A stretch of 64,000 nucleotides of DNA, taken from the NCBI RefSeq assembly GCF_019711415.1, contig NZ_JAIGNJ010000003.1, forward strand, positions 62,001-126,000. The letters run 5' to 3'. Position numbers and translations under genes: made by a program. The notes beneath the pieces are model-generated. The model was not told the origin of the DNA. It ran no database searches and worked only from the letters and a program-made list of their open reading frames with translations. Shown one piece after another: positions 35,243 to 43,917 of this stretch. Position 1 is the stretch's first letter. Each line of letters begins with the position of its first letter. This DNA is from Qipengyuania vesicularis. GTDB taxonomy: Bacteria; Pseudomonadota; Alphaproteobacteria; Sphingomonadales; Sphingomonadaceae.

Positions 35243-35428
35243 CACTTGTCCTTCTCTTGGGCCCTTCCCATATACGCCAACAAGGGACGCCTTGCGTAGT
35301 TCCGCTTTCGCTTGACGATTCGCAAGGCCGACGCTAAGTGCGCCGCTTTCCGGCGGTCCTTCCGCCCTTTTCGACACGACCAGACAGAATTTCCGCCGCG
35401 TTTACGTGCGGCCCGATCGAGGACAGAC

Positions 35429-35689
35429 ATGGCCAATACGCCGCAAGCCAAGAAGCGCATCCGTCGCAACAACCGCCGCGCCGAAATCAACGGTGCGCGA
35501 ATGAGCCGCATCCGCGGTTTCGTTAAGAAGGTCGAGACGGCCTGCGAAGCCGGCGACAAGGATGCCGCCCAGACGGCGCTCAAGAATGCACAGCCCGAAC
35601 TGGCTCGCGGTGTTGCTCGCGGCGTGATGCACAAGAACACTGCATCGCGTAAGTTGAGCCGCCTGACGAAGCGCGTCGCAGCGCTCTGA
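35429..35689 (+). CDS. rpsT: 30S ribosomal protein S20
   Basis: An 86-residue basic protein starting [19 protein letters not shown], the classic S20 N-terminus, and containing [17 protein letters not shown] at the end. It binds 16S rRNA in the body of the small subunit. The ATG has GAGGAC upstream. The next gene on the strand is dnaA, an order common in alphaproteobacteria. Confidence 0.98.
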   Translation: MANTPQAKKRIRRNNRRAEINGARMSRIRGFVKKVETACEAGDKDAAQTALKNAQPELARGVARGVMHKNTASRKLSRLTKRVAAL

Positions 35690-35722
35690 TTCGCTTCCGG
35701 CTCCGGCCGGATAGGTATTCCA

Positions 35723-35759
35723 ACGAGGGGGTCGCCGCGCAACGCGGTGGCCCCCTCGT
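35723..35759 (+). terminator. rpsT terminator
   Basis: Hairpin with outer 9-bp arms ACGAGGGGG (35723-35731) and CCCCCTCGT (35751-35759), plus an inner CCGCG/CGCGG stem. It lies 33 nt after rpsT. The T-run is weak (CACGTTTGCGTT). Confidence 0.75.
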
Positions 35760-36134
35760 CACGTTTGCGTTGCACTTCGAAATGCTGCGGTCGCGGCCAC
35801 GCAACCTAAGTCACGAAAAACCCGCGATTCGCATACCCTGATCGGACAAAATCTCGTTATTTCAAGCACATCAACGCAGCCCTGCGGGGTAGCGGTGAGT
35901 CAACAAGTTTATTTCAGATTTTTTGCAGTTATCCCCCTTGCGACTCATCACGGGTGCGACCTACACAATGGAATGCCCGGGGGGGACAGCCCGGGTTTTC
36001 ACATCGATGGCCAATGGGGAGGGACCACCCGAGAATCTCGCGATTCCGGGTAAGGGCGGAGCCGTGCCTACTCCCCAGGCATACAATAATTGGATGCACG
36101 ATCCGGTGGGTCGTTCGGGGGAATGATAAGAGCA
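35760..36134 (+). other. Long dnaA leader, no gene seen
   Basis: About 375 nt between the rpsT terminator and dnaA. The first half is relatively AT-rich (around 35815-35935, with TTTATTTCAGATTTTTTGCAG). The second half is GC-rich and contains a terminator-like hairpin. Short open frames in it lack ribosome sites or family motifs, so I see no gene. No cluster of DnaA boxes is evident. It probably holds the dnaA promoter and 5-prime leader. Confidence 0.6.
35976..35999 (+). promoter_or_regulatory. Terminator-like hairpin in the dnaA leader
   Basis: CCCGGG (35976-35981) and CCCGGG (35990-35995) can pair across an 8-nt loop and are followed by TTTT. It sits about 135 nt before the dnaA start, so it could act as an attenuator or RNA stabiliser. 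Confidence 0.45.
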
Positions 36135-37592
36135 ATGGCAAGAACGGGTGAGCCTGCGGGCAAGCGGAAGGCGACTGACGACATGGAAGATCTCGAGGCG
36201 GTGAACCTCGCGGCTGACTGGGCTGATATCAGCCAGGGGCTGCGGAAAGATTTGGGTCACCAGCTTCACAGCCAGTGGATCAAGCCGATCCAGCTGGGCA
36301 AGATCGATCCGGAATCCGGCACGCTCGATCTCTTCTTGCCAACCGAATTCAGCGCCAACTGGGTCAAGGATCGCTTTGCCGACCGGCTGAGCCTGGCCTG
36401 GAAAATCGCGCGCAGCGAAGTGCGCAAGGTCGCCATTTCGGTGCACCCGGGCCGTCGCCAGGTCGCCGACCTCCAGCTGCACACCGATGGCCGCCGTCCG
36501 GCAAATGATGCTGACACATCGATGATGGCGATCGGCGCCGATACGCTCGGGGATTCGGGTTTCACTTCGAGCGTCGGCCTCGATGCCTCGCTGACCTTTG
36601 CTGCCTTCATTACCGGCGAAGCGAACATCCTAGCCTTCAATGCGGCTCAGCGCATGTCTGCGACCGAGAAGCCGCAATTCAGCCCGCTCTACCTCAAGGG
36701 TGCGACCGGCCAGGGCAAGACACATCTGCTCCACGCCATCGGCCACACTTTCCTACAAACGCACAGCCGCAGCCGCATCTTCTACTGCAGCGCCGAGCGT
36801 TTCATGGTCGAGTTCGTCCAGGCCCTGAAGGCCAATCGGATGATCGAATTCAAGGCTCGCCTGCGCAGCTTCGACCTGCTGCTGGTCGACGACATCCAGT
36901 TCATCATCGGCAAGGCTTCCGCGCAGGAAGAGCTGCTCTACACGATCGACGCGCTGCTGGCCGAAGGCAAACGCCTTGTCTTTGCTGCAGACCGCGCGCC
37001 GCAGGCTCTCGACGGGGTCGAGCCGCGGCTCCTTTCACGCCTCTCGATGGGTCTGGTTGCAGATATCCAGCCAGCCGATATCGAGCTGCGCAAGAAGATC
37101 CTGCATTCCAAGCTCACCAAGTTCGCGCCGCTCGCCGTGCCCGAGGACGTGATCGAATTCCTCGCCCGCACGATCACCCGCAACGTCCGCGAGCTGGTCG
37201 GCGGCCTCAACAAGCTGATCGCCTACGCGCAGCTGACGGGGCAGGAGGTCTCGCTCCAGCTGGCCGAAGAACAGCTGACCGACATCCTCTCGGCAAACCG
37301 CCGCCGGATCACGATCGACGAGATCCAGCGCACCGTGTGCCAGTTCTACCGGATCGACCGCAGCGAGATGTCGAGCAAGCGGCGCGCCCGCGCCGTCGTC
37401 CGCCCGCGCCAGGTGGCGATGTACCTCTCCAAGGTGCTCACGCCGCGCAGCTATCCCGAGATCGGCCGCAAGTTCGGCGGTCGCGATCACTCGACCGTGA
37501 TCCACGCCGTTCGCCTGATCGAGGATCTGCGCCAGCGCGATGCCGATATGGACGGCGACGTACGCAGCCTGCTGCGCCAGCTCGAAAGCTGA
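36135..37592 (+). CDS. dnaA: Chromosomal replication initiator protein DnaA
   Basis: A protein of about 485 residues. Domain I (about 20-100) has WADISQGLRKDLG and WIKPIQLG. The linker is short. The AAA+ domain has Walker A GATGQGKTHLLHA, Walker B LLLVDDIQF, sensor 1 LVFAADRAPQ, and the arginine finger region LLSRLSMGL. The DNA-binding domain IV ends with the signature GRKFGGRDHSTVIHAV. The Walker A loop reads GATGQGKT where many bacteria have GxxGLGKT. The start is uncertain: ATG 36135 is used, with ATG 36123 (close to GGGGG), TTG 36090 and ATG 36183 as alternatives. Confidence 0.96.
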   Translation: MARTGEPAGKRKATDDMEDLEAVNLAADWADISQGLRKDLGHQLHSQWIKPIQLGKIDPESGTLDLFLPTEFSANWVKDRFADRLSLAWKIARSEVRKVAISVHPGRRQVADLQLHTDGRRPANDADTSMMAIGADTLGDSGFTSSVGLDASLTFAAFITGEANILAFNAAQRMSATEKPQFSPLYLKGATGQGKTHLLHAIGHTFLQTHSRSRIFYCSAERFMVEFVQALKANRMIEFKARLRSFDLLLVDDIQFIIGKASAQEELLYTIDALLAEGKRLVFAADRAPQALDGVEPRLLSRLSMGLVADIQPADIELRKKILHSKLTKFAPLAVPEDVIEFLARTITRNVRELVGGLNKLIAYAQLTGQEVSLQLAEEQLTDILSANRRRITIDEIQRTVCQFYRIDRSEMSSKRRARAVVRPRQVAMYLSKVLTPRSYPEIGRKFGGRDHSTVIHAVRLIEDLRQRDADMDGDVRSLLRQLES

Positions 37593-37683
37593 GGCAGGCT
37601 CCGCACTCCTCCATGCACCGCTGATCGACAGCTTGTTCACAGGCTTGTCGACAGCGCGCGCGTGAGCGTCCAAAGGGACGCGC

Positions 37684-38085
37684 ATGAGCGAACGCATAAC
37701 CCTTCCCCGCAGTTTTGCAGCGACCATGCTTCGCGGTGCTTCCTCCCGCTGCCCGCGTTGCGGTGAAGGCCGTCTGTTCCGTCGCTGGCTCAAGCCGGTC
37801 GATCGGTGCGCGCACTGCGATCTCGATATTTCGGGACAGCGGGCAGACGATCTTCCTGCCTATATCGGGATCTTCGTGACCGGCCATTTGCTTGCTCCGG
37901 TCATTATCGCACTCGTAACCGGTTTCTCGCTGTCGCTTCCCGTGCTCCTCGCGATCATCATTTCGCTCGCCATCGTCATGCTCATCGGACTGCTCCAGCC
38001 TTCCAAGGGCGCGGTAATCGCGCTGCAATGGTGGAACGGGATGCACGGATTCAAGCGCGAGCGGGTCGAAGAAGAGCGGCCATGA
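37684..38085 (+). CDS. DUF983 zinc-ribbon membrane protein
   Basis: A 133-residue protein. The N-terminal zinc ribbon is CPRCGEGRLF with CAHCDLDI; two membrane segments follow (about 60-105), with a DLPAYIGIFVTGHL link. The C-terminal ALQWWNGMHGF motif is typical of DUF983. Function unknown; family members often lie near cytochrome c oxidase assembly or, as here, other genes. Its stop overlaps the ThiF gene start by 4 nt (ATGA). AAAGGGA precedes ATG 37684. Confidence 0.87.
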   Translation: MSERITLPRSFAATMLRGASSRCPRCGEGRLFRRWLKPVDRCAHCDLDISGQRADDLPAYIGIFVTGHLLAPVIIALVTGFSLSLPVLLAIIISLAIVMLIGLLQPSKGAVIALQWWNGMHGFKRERVEEERP

Positions 38086-38852
38086 GCCTGTCGCCCGAAC
38101 GCCTCGAACGGTTCGCCCGTCATATCGTCCTGCCCGAAGTTGGCGGCGCAGGTCAGGTCGCGCTGGCTGGCAAGCACCTCGTGCTGGTCGGCCTCGGCGG
38201 GATCGGCAGCCCCGCACTTCAATATCTGGCAGCCGCGGGGATCGGGAAGCTAACTCTCGTCGATGACGATAAGGTCGATGCCTCGAACCTCCAGCGCCAG
38301 ACGCTCTACAACGAACGCGACATCGGGCACGGCAAGGCCACTTCGGCCAAGCGCTGGGTGAAGCTGTTCGATCCGGCGCTCGAGGTCGAGATCAGCGACA
38401 GGCGGATCGACAGTACACGCGCCGCCGCGCTGGTAGAGAGCGTGGACCTCGTCCTGGATGGCACCGACAATTTCGCCACCCGCCTCGCCGTTTCGGATGC
38501 CTGTGTGAAGGCAGGGGTCCCGTTGGTTTCAGCCGCGGTCGGCCGTTTCCAGGGCCAGGTCGGCGCCTTCGCCGGTCACCTGCCCGAAGAGGCCTGCTAT
38601 CGCTGCTTCGTCGGTGACGCCTTCGATGCCGATGATTGCGACACCTGCGCCGAGGACGGCATCCTCGGCGCGATGGCGGGATGGGTGGCGAGCTTCGCCG
38701 CGCTGCATGCGATTCGCGTCCTCCTCGCTGGGGTTAGCGCTTATGGCGATCCGCAGTGGAGCCGGGTCAACCTGCTCGACGGCATCAAGCCCGGCATGCG
38801 CCAGTTCTCGATCGCCAAGGACCCCGCCTGCAAGGCTTGCGGCAGTAGGTGA
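38082..38852 (+). CDS. ThiF/MoeB/HesA-type E1-like adenylyltransferase
   Basis: A 256-residue enzyme that activates the C-terminal Gly of a small sulfur-carrier protein by adenylation. It has the start RFARHIVLPEVGGAGQ, ATP loop VLVGLGGIGSPALQYLAAAG, the Arg finger region SNLQRQTLYN, DGTDNFATR, and the zinc Cys pairs CYRCF and CKAC. No rhodanese domain is fused. Both moebB-type (molybdopterin) and thiF-type (thiamine) roles are possible. A Mo hydroxylase in the window makes MoeB plausible but does not prove it. Coupled to DUF983. Confidence 0.9.
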   Translation: MSLSPERLERFARHIVLPEVGGAGQVALAGKHLVLVGLGGIGSPALQYLAAAGIGKLTLVDDDKVDASNLQRQTLYNERDIGHGKATSAKRWVKLFDPALEVEISDRRIDSTRAAALVESVDLVLDGTDNFATRLAVSDACVKAGVPLVSAAVGRFQGQVGAFAGHLPEEACYRCFVGDAFDADDCDTCAEDGILGAMAGWVASFAALHAIRVLLAGVSAYGDPQWSRVNLLDGIKPGMRQFSIAKDPACKACGSR

Positions 38853-38918
38853 CAATCCTGCGGCAGGCGCCAGCCGTATTCATGGTAAATTAGGCATATC
38901 TTCCTAGAATCCGGGGCG

Positions 38919-39461
38919 ATGAAGCGTTCGAATCCCTTGAGTTTGGCAATAGCGTTCGCGGCATTCGCTACATTGGGCGGTTGCTTCGAGGACCCCTATG
39001 CCAAACCCCTGTCCGAACTCGATCTCGGCAATGCCGATGTCGTGGCGGATATTGCGTCCTCGCTCGCGCCCGAGGATGCCGGCGTCTTCAAGACCTATGC
39101 GCTGCGGCATATCGCGCAGACGAAATACGCATGCGGAAACTTCGAGCGCCACCTGCACGGCAAGCAACCGCAGACCGTCGCCGAAGCGGTCGACTTTACC
39201 CGTCAGTGGGAGAAGGAGGACGCCGAGCGCAGGGCCTACTTCGCTCCGCCAGACCCTTCGAAGATGACCCCTGACCAGCGGTTCGAATATGAGCTCGAGC
39301 AGTTGCGGATCGTATACCGCAGACTCGACGATCGGCGTGCCGACATCATGATGCTGAACGAAGAAGGCGGCTACGAAAACACGGCCGAATGGAAGCAGAT
39401 CGCCATCGACATGGAGGCCGCCACGGCACGGATCAACGAGAAGCTCGCCCAGCGTCCCTGA
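38919..39461 (+). CDS. Hypothetical lipoprotein
   Basis: A 180-residue protein with a lipoprotein signal (SLAIAFAAFATLGGC, lipobox LGGC at about residue 22). The mature part is helical and highly charged, with a long Glu/Arg-rich helix (about 85-160) suggesting a coiled coil. It has one Cys in TKYACGNFERHLHG. I do not recognise a family. It is followed 6 nt later by the convergent cobB. Confidence 0.75.
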   Translation: MKRSNPLSLAIAFAAFATLGGCFEDPYAKPLSELDLGNADVVADIASSLAPEDAGVFKTYALRHIAQTKYACGNFERHLHGKQPQTVAEAVDFTRQWEKEDAERRAYFAPPDPSKMTPDQRFEYELEQLRIVYRRLDDRRADIMMLNEEGGYENTAEWKQIAIDMEAATARINEKLAQRP

Positions 39462-39467
39462 GCGTAG

Positions 39468-40172
39468 TCAGCTGGGCATGAGCAGGTGCTCCACCCATGC
39501 TGGCACCAACTCCCCGGCACGACCCTGGCGCGATTCGTGAAACCAGTACGAGCCTTCACTCCGTTCCAGATTGAGTTCCAGCGTGCGTGCGCCGAACTCG
39601 CGCGCGTCGCGCACGAAACCTGCTGCCGGATAGACGGCGCCGCTGGTGCCGATGCTCACGAACAGGTCCGCCCGGCGAATGGCCGCGTAGATGCGATCCA
39701 TCTGGTAGGGCATCTCACCGAACCACACGACATCGGGCCTCAAAGCAGGCTGACCGCATCCGGGACAGGCCGGCCTCTCGGATAGCGGCTCACGCCACTC
39801 GTGCCGGGAGTCGCAGCTGGAGCAGAGCGCGCTCAGCAGCTCTCCGTGCATATGCAGCACGCGTCTTGCACCTGCGCGTTCGTGGAGATCGTCGACATTC
39901 TGCGTCACGATCAGCAGCTCGCCTTCCCATGCCCGGTCGAGCTGCGCCAGCGCTTCGTGTGCGCGGTTGGGCGCAACCTGCTGCACCGCCTTTCGCCGTG
40001 CGTCGTAGAAGCGCTGGACGAGTTCGGGATCGCGCGCGAAACCTTCGGGAGTGGCAACATCCTCGACACGGTGCTGCTCCCACAAGCCACCGGCATCGCG
40101 AAAGGTGTCGATCCCGCTTTCCGCCGAAATCCCCGCGCCGGTCAGGATGACGATGTTGCGTATCTGTGTCAT
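39468..40172 (-). CDS. cobB: CobB-type NAD-dependent protein deacylase (class III sirtuin)
   Basis: A 234-residue sirtuin. It has the NAD motif LTGAGISAESGIDTFR, the Tyr/Arg pair in RFYDARRKAV that marks desuccinylase/deacylase sirtuins (SIRT5/CobB), TQNVDDLHERAG with the catalytic HGE, and a zinc module with CSSC and CPGC. The ATG at 40172 is chosen because it begins right before the NAD motif and has TTGAGGG upstream. The frame stays open 34 codons further. It is divergent from dapB. Confidence 0.93.
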   Translation of the reverse strand: MTQIRNIVILTGAGISAESGIDTFRDAGGLWEQHRVEDVATPEGFARDPELVQRFYDARRKAVQQVAPNRAHEALAQLDRAWEGELLIVTQNVDDLHERAGARRVLHMHGELLSALCSSCDSRHEWREPLSERPACPGCGQPALRPDVVWFGEMPYQMDRIYAAIRRADLFVSIGTSGAVYPAAGFVRDAREFGARTLELNLERSEGSYWFHESRQGRAGELVPAWVEHLLMPS

Positions 40173-40248
40173 TGCCCTCAAGTAGCAAGCCACTGGGCAT
40201 GACGAAATACCCAGCCCAAGAGCAGCAAGGCGATAGGGCCCAACACGA

Positions 40249-40974
40249 ATGAACATCGGTATTATCGGCAGCAAGGGCGCAATGGGCGAAGCCCTGAGGC
40301 AGGTTCTCGAAGCCTCGGGACACGACTATTCGGGCGGCGCGGACAAGGGCGACGACGTGCGCAAACTGGCCGCGGTTTCCGACGTGCTGGTCGATTTTTC
40401 TGCCCCTTCCGCGCTAGAGGCGAACCTCGATGCCGCTGCCGACGCGGGCATCCCTATCGTCGTCGGGACCACCGGACTTTCCGAGGCGCACCATGGCTCG
40501 ATTGACGAAGCGGCGCGCAGGATCCCGGTCCTGCAGACGGGTAATACCTCTCTCGGCGTGACCCTGCTGGCCCATCTCGTGCGCGAGGCGGCATCGCGCC
40601 TCGACAGCGATTGGGACATCGAGATCGTCGAGATGCACCATCGACGCAAGGTCGATGCACCCTCGGGAACGGCGCTGCTGCTCGGCGAGGCAGCTGCCGC
40701 TGGACGCGGCATCGAGCTTTCCGGAAATTCAGAGCGTGGCCGCGATGGTCACACGGGTGCACGGGCCGACGGTGCCATCGGCTTTGCAGCGCTGAGGGGC
40801 GGAACGGTCGCCGGAGAGCACAGCGTCATCATCGCCGGCGACGAAGAACGCCTGACCCTGTCGCATAGCGCGGAAAATCGCATGATCTTCGCGCGCGGCG
40901 CGATCCGTGCGGCCGAGTGGCTGCGAGGGCGCGATGCCGGGCGCTATTCGATGGAGGAGGTCCTGGGGCTGTGA
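40249..40974 (+). CDS. dapB: 4-hydroxy-tetrahydrodipicolinate reductase
   Basis: A 241-residue DapB in the lysine/meso-DAP pathway. It has N-terminal IIGSKGAMGEAL (NAD(P) Rossmann), DFSAPSA, VVGTTGLSE, and the catalytic dyad region with His130, His131 and Lys134 (EMHHRRKVDAPSGTALLLGE). SIIAGDEE-like and SRMIFARGAIRAAEWL segments follow. Its stop overlaps the next gene start by 4 nt (GTGA). dapE is 5 kb away on the other strand. Confidence 0.95.
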   Translation: MNIGIIGSKGAMGEALRQVLEASGHDYSGGADKGDDVRKLAAVSDVLVDFSAPSALEANLDAAADAGIPIVVGTTGLSEAHHGSIDEAARRIPVLQTGNTSLGVTLLAHLVREAASRLDSDWDIEIVEMHHRRKVDAPSGTALLLGEAAAAGRGIELSGNSERGRDGHTGARADGAIGFAALRGGTVAGEHSVIIAGDEERLTLSHSAENRMIFARGAIRAAEWLRGRDAGRYSMEEVLGL

Positions 40975-41330
40975 GGGTATTCGCCGTCCTGTGCGGCGTA
41001 TTTGTCGGCGGAGTATTGTGTGTAATCGGCTATGCGATGGCCTATCTTCACGAAACGCAGGGCTATCTCGCGCCGGTGGTCCTCGCGATCGCCGGCGTGG
41101 TCGGATTGCCGATACTGTACTGGATGAAGGCCTCGCGCTTGCTCCCGCAGCTTCCCTCGCGCTTCCTCTTTGCGGCCATGATCATTGCGCTGGCCGGGAC
41201 CTGGTGGCCGCTACTGCAATCCGCCGAACTTCGCGAAGAGCAAGGTGCCGCGCTGCTGTTCTTCTCCGCGATATGGATCGTCGCGGCCTTGCCGTTGCTG
41301 CGTGCAGGCATAAGGCATCGCCCAAGATAG
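40971..41330 (+). CDS. Small membrane protein of unknown function
   Basis: A 119-residue protein with about four hydrophobic segments (roughly 3-25, 33-50, 62-80, 92-110). It has a short HETQG loop and a basic end GIRHRPR. No family recognised. The GTG start at 40971 overlaps the dapB stop (GTGA), and nth follows 10 nt after its stop, so it is the middle gene of a dapB-nth unit. Confidence 0.72.
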   Translation: MRVFAVLCGVFVGGVLCVIGYAMAYLHETQGYLAPVVLAIAGVVGLPILYWMKASRLLPQLPSRFLFAAMIIALAGTWWPLLQSAELREEQGAALLFFSAIWIVAALPLLRAGIRHRPR

Positions 41331-41340
41331 CTCCGGGACC

Positions 41341-41991
41341 ATGACCAAGGACCAGATATTCGAATTCTTCCGCCGCCTTGCCGAGGATAATCCCTCGCCC
41401 GAGACAGAGCTGGAATATGGCAATTGCTACCAGCTGGTAGTCGCCGTGGCATTGTCGGCCCAGGCGACCGACGTGGGGGTCAACAAGGCTACCCGCGCAC
41501 TGTTTCGGGAAGTGGAAACGCCGCAGCAGATGCTCGACCTGGGCGAGGAGGGACTCAAAGAGCACATCAAGACGATCGGCCTGTTCAACTCCAAGGCCAA
41601 GAATGTGATCGCCCTCAGCCAGCTACTGGTCGACGAATATGGCGGCGAGGTCCCGGATACGCGCGATGACCTCGTCCGCCTGCCCGGCGTCGGCCGCAAG
41701 ACGGCCAATGTGGTACTCAACTGCTGGTTCGGGCAGGAAACCTTCGCAGTTGACACGCACATCCTGCGCGTCGGCAACCGCACCGGCCTGGCCAAGGGCA
41801 AGACCCCCGAACAGGTCGAGGCAAAGCTCGAAAAACGTGTCCCGCAACCCTTCCGGCTCGGCGGCCACCACTGGCTGATCCTGCACGGCCGCTATGTCTG
41901 CAAGGCACGTACGCCCGAGTGCTGGCGTTGCCCGGTAGTGGACCTGTGCAGCTTCCGGAAGAAGGTACTCGAGAAGCCGAGAGGGCGGTAG
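41341..41991 (+). CDS. nth: Endonuclease III
   Basis: A 216-residue base-excision-repair glycosylase/AP lyase. The helix-hairpin-helix is LPGVGRKTANVVL with catalytic Lys120; the catalytic Asp138 is in AVDTHILRV. The C-terminal 4Fe-4S ligands follow the C-x6-C-x2-C-x5-C spacing (CKARTPECWRCPVVDLC). Both catalytic residue numbers match those of the E. coli enzyme. It removes oxidised pyrimidines. Confidence 0.97.
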   Translation: MTKDQIFEFFRRLAEDNPSPETELEYGNCYQLVVAVALSAQATDVGVNKATRALFREVETPQQMLDLGEEGLKEHIKTIGLFNSKAKNVIALSQLLVDEYGGEVPDTRDDLVRLPGVGRKTANVVLNCWFGQETFAVDTHILRVGNRTGLAKGKTPEQVEAKLEKRVPQPFRLGGHHWLILHGRYVCKARTPECWRCPVVDLCSFRKKVLEKPRGR

Positions 41992-42070
41992 CGGCCCAGA
42001 TTGACACGATTGGGGAATTGGTGACCTATTTGGTGCCGCGCCGAATATATCCCGGCGTGGAGGAGCCCGA

Positions 42071-43078
42071 GTGACGCATGGCGATCTGATCAAGCCGCTA
42101 CACGGATTGCGCGGCATGGCTGCACTGACCGTCGTCGTCGGGCATTTCGGCTTCCCGGGTTCAGCCAGCCTTGGTGTGGTCCTGTTCTTTGTCCTCAGCG
42201 GCTTCCTGATGGGCAAGCTCTATCTGCCCAAGACCTTCGACCTGCGCACTGCGTGGCTCTACATCAGCGCCCGCTTCGCTCGCGTATACCCGTTGTTCGC
42301 GTTCGTCGTCATTACCGTGGCCGCGATCAACGTGGCGATTCCGGAAGTGCACATCTTCAATCTGGAACCCTGGCAGGTCGACGATCACCTCCTGCTCTAC
42401 GGTTCGAACATGACGATCTGGACGATCTGCGTCGAATTCCAGTTCTACTTCCTGTTCATGCTTTTCTGGTGGGTTACCAGTCGTTTCGGTTTCAGCAGGC
42501 TCCTCGCGACCGGCACGATAGCGGCGGGCCTGGTGTGGGCCTGGTTGCTCGGTGGGGCCGCCAATTCGGTCGACATCTTCAGTTATGTGCACGTCTTCTT
42601 CATCGGGATCCTGATCGCCTTGCTGGGCGATGATCTCAAGAAGCTGAGGCCTGGCTGGGCGCATGTCGGTTTGATCGCTGCACTCCTGCTCTATGCTGCG
42701 GTCTATTTCATCGCCTACCAGAACAACGTCCACCGGCTGATCTACATCGAGCCTTGGGCCCTGATCGCCTGCGGTTGTATCGTCGCTGCATCGATGGCTG
42801 CCGGCGATTGCTGGGCGAACCGGATGCTGAGCCTGCCTGTTGCAGTCTGGCTCGGCGAGATATCCTTCGGGATCTACCTTTTCCACCGGCCCGTCCAGCG
42901 ACTGATGAACGAGGTATACCTGGTCGATTTGCCGACCATCATCGAACTACCATTGCGCTTCGCCGTGCTGTTCGCGATCTCCCACCTCGCACTTGTGCTG
43001 CTGGAGAAACCGTGTCGAACGGCATTGCGGAGGCTGAGCGAGGGTATCGTAGAGCCAAAGGCAAAAGAGCAGGGGTAG
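42071..43078 (+). CDS. Acyltransferase 3 family membrane protein
   Basis: A 335-residue, roughly ten-helix protein. The N-terminal block KPLHGLRGMAALTVVVGHFG holds the catalytic His, followed by LGVVLFFVLSGFLMGKLYL, an Arg-rich RFARVYPLFAF loop and a FWWV helix. Members transfer acyl groups to cell-surface sugars or antibiotics. GTG 42071 has a strong GGAGGAG site. It stands alone between nth and a DUF2189 gene; the substrate cannot be inferred. Confidence 0.9.
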   Translation: MTHGDLIKPLHGLRGMAALTVVVGHFGFPGSASLGVVLFFVLSGFLMGKLYLPKTFDLRTAWLYISARFARVYPLFAFVVITVAAINVAIPEVHIFNLEPWQVDDHLLLYGSNMTIWTICVEFQFYFLFMLFWWVTSRFGFSRLLATGTIAAGLVWAWLLGGAANSVDIFSYVHVFFIGILIALLGDDLKKLRPGWAHVGLIAALLLYAAVYFIAYQNNVHRLIYIEPWALIACGCIVAASMAAGDCWANRMLSLPVAVWLGEISFGIYLFHRPVQRLMNEVYLVDLPTIIELPLRFAVLFAISHLALVLLEKPCRTALRRLSEGIVEPKAKEQG

Positions 43079-43152
43079 ACACTTCCCGCTGCGCGAGGCG
43101 GGCTTGCAGAGGGCCGCCCTGCGCGGCACATTCCCGCAAGAGGAGAGGGAAT

Positions 43153-43914
43153 GTGACCGCCGAAGCCCAGCACCACCCCGCGCAAGTCCGGACCGACCTA
43201 TCAATCCGTGATCTGACCGCGGCCCTGCGACAGGGATGGAGCGATTTATTGGCGCGGCCGGTTTATGGCCTTTTCTTTGCGTCTTTCTATGTCGCGGCGG
43301 GCTTGGGACTGTATTACCTCTTCATGGTTCGCGGCGAGACCCGCTGGCTCATCGCCGCCGTTGCCGGCTTCCCGCTCTTCGCGCCTTTCGCCGCGGTCGG
43401 GCTCTACGAGGTCAGCCGCAGGCTCGAGTATGGACTGCCTACCAACTGGAGTACGGTGCTCGGCGCACTGCGGGGGCGTGGGGACGAGCAGTTGCTGCTG
43501 ATGGGCGGGATTATCTTCGTGGGATTCAGTTTCTGGGTGATCATCGCGCACATGATCTTCGCCATCTTCGCCTCTGCTGCCGGCCTTGGCGAAGGGATAG
43601 CATTCCTGACCTCCGAGCTGGGGCTTACGATGCTTGCCGTGGGCGGAGTGGTTGGCGGTGTCATCGCCTTCGTTTTCTACGCCATTACACTGATGAGCCT
43701 GCCGATGCTCGTCGATCGCGACGTCGATTTCATCACCGCGATCATCACCAGCTTCAAAGCCCTGAGCGCCAATTTCGGTGTGCTGCTGCTCTGGGCATTC
43801 GTCATTGCGCTCGCGCTCTTTGCAGCGATCCTGCCCTTCTTCCTCGGGCTCTTCGTGGTGCTACCGGTACTCGGCCATGCCACCTGGCACTTGTACCGCC
43901 GAACGGTGGACTAG
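43153..43914 (+). CDS. DUF2189 integral membrane protein
   Basis: A 253-residue protein with six hydrophobic segments. DUF2189 hallmarks are DLTAALRQGWSDLLARPVYGLFFA at the start, FPLFAPFAAVGLYEVSRRLE, the MSLPMLVDRDVDFITAIITSFKAL block and PVLGHATWHLYRRTV at the end. Function unknown. GTG 43153 is preceded by AAGAGGAGAGGG. The end is 3 nt from the convergent symporter gene. Confidence 0.88.
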   Translation: MTAEAQHHPAQVRTDLSIRDLTAALRQGWSDLLARPVYGLFFASFYVAAGLGLYYLFMVRGETRWLIAAVAGFPLFAPFAAVGLYEVSRRLEYGLPTNWSTVLGALRGRGDEQLLLMGGIIFVGFSFWVIIAHMIFAIFASAAGLGEGIAFLTSELGLTMLAVGGVVGGVIAFVFYAITLMSLPMLVDRDVDFITAIITSFKALSANFGVLLLWAFVIALALFAAILPFFLGLFVVLPVLGHATWHLYRRTVD

Positions 43915-43917
43915 TGC

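Noticed and set aside
35923..36126. 67-residue open frame in the dnaA leader
   Set aside because: No ribosome site or family motif; composition fits leader RNA; it overlaps the hairpin and the dnaA start region.
37593..37683. Possible DnaA boxes after dnaA (TTGTTCACA) as a replication origin
   Set aside because: Only one weak match with two differences from TTATCCACA, no AT-rich element, no cluster. Gene neighbours alone do not place the origin here.
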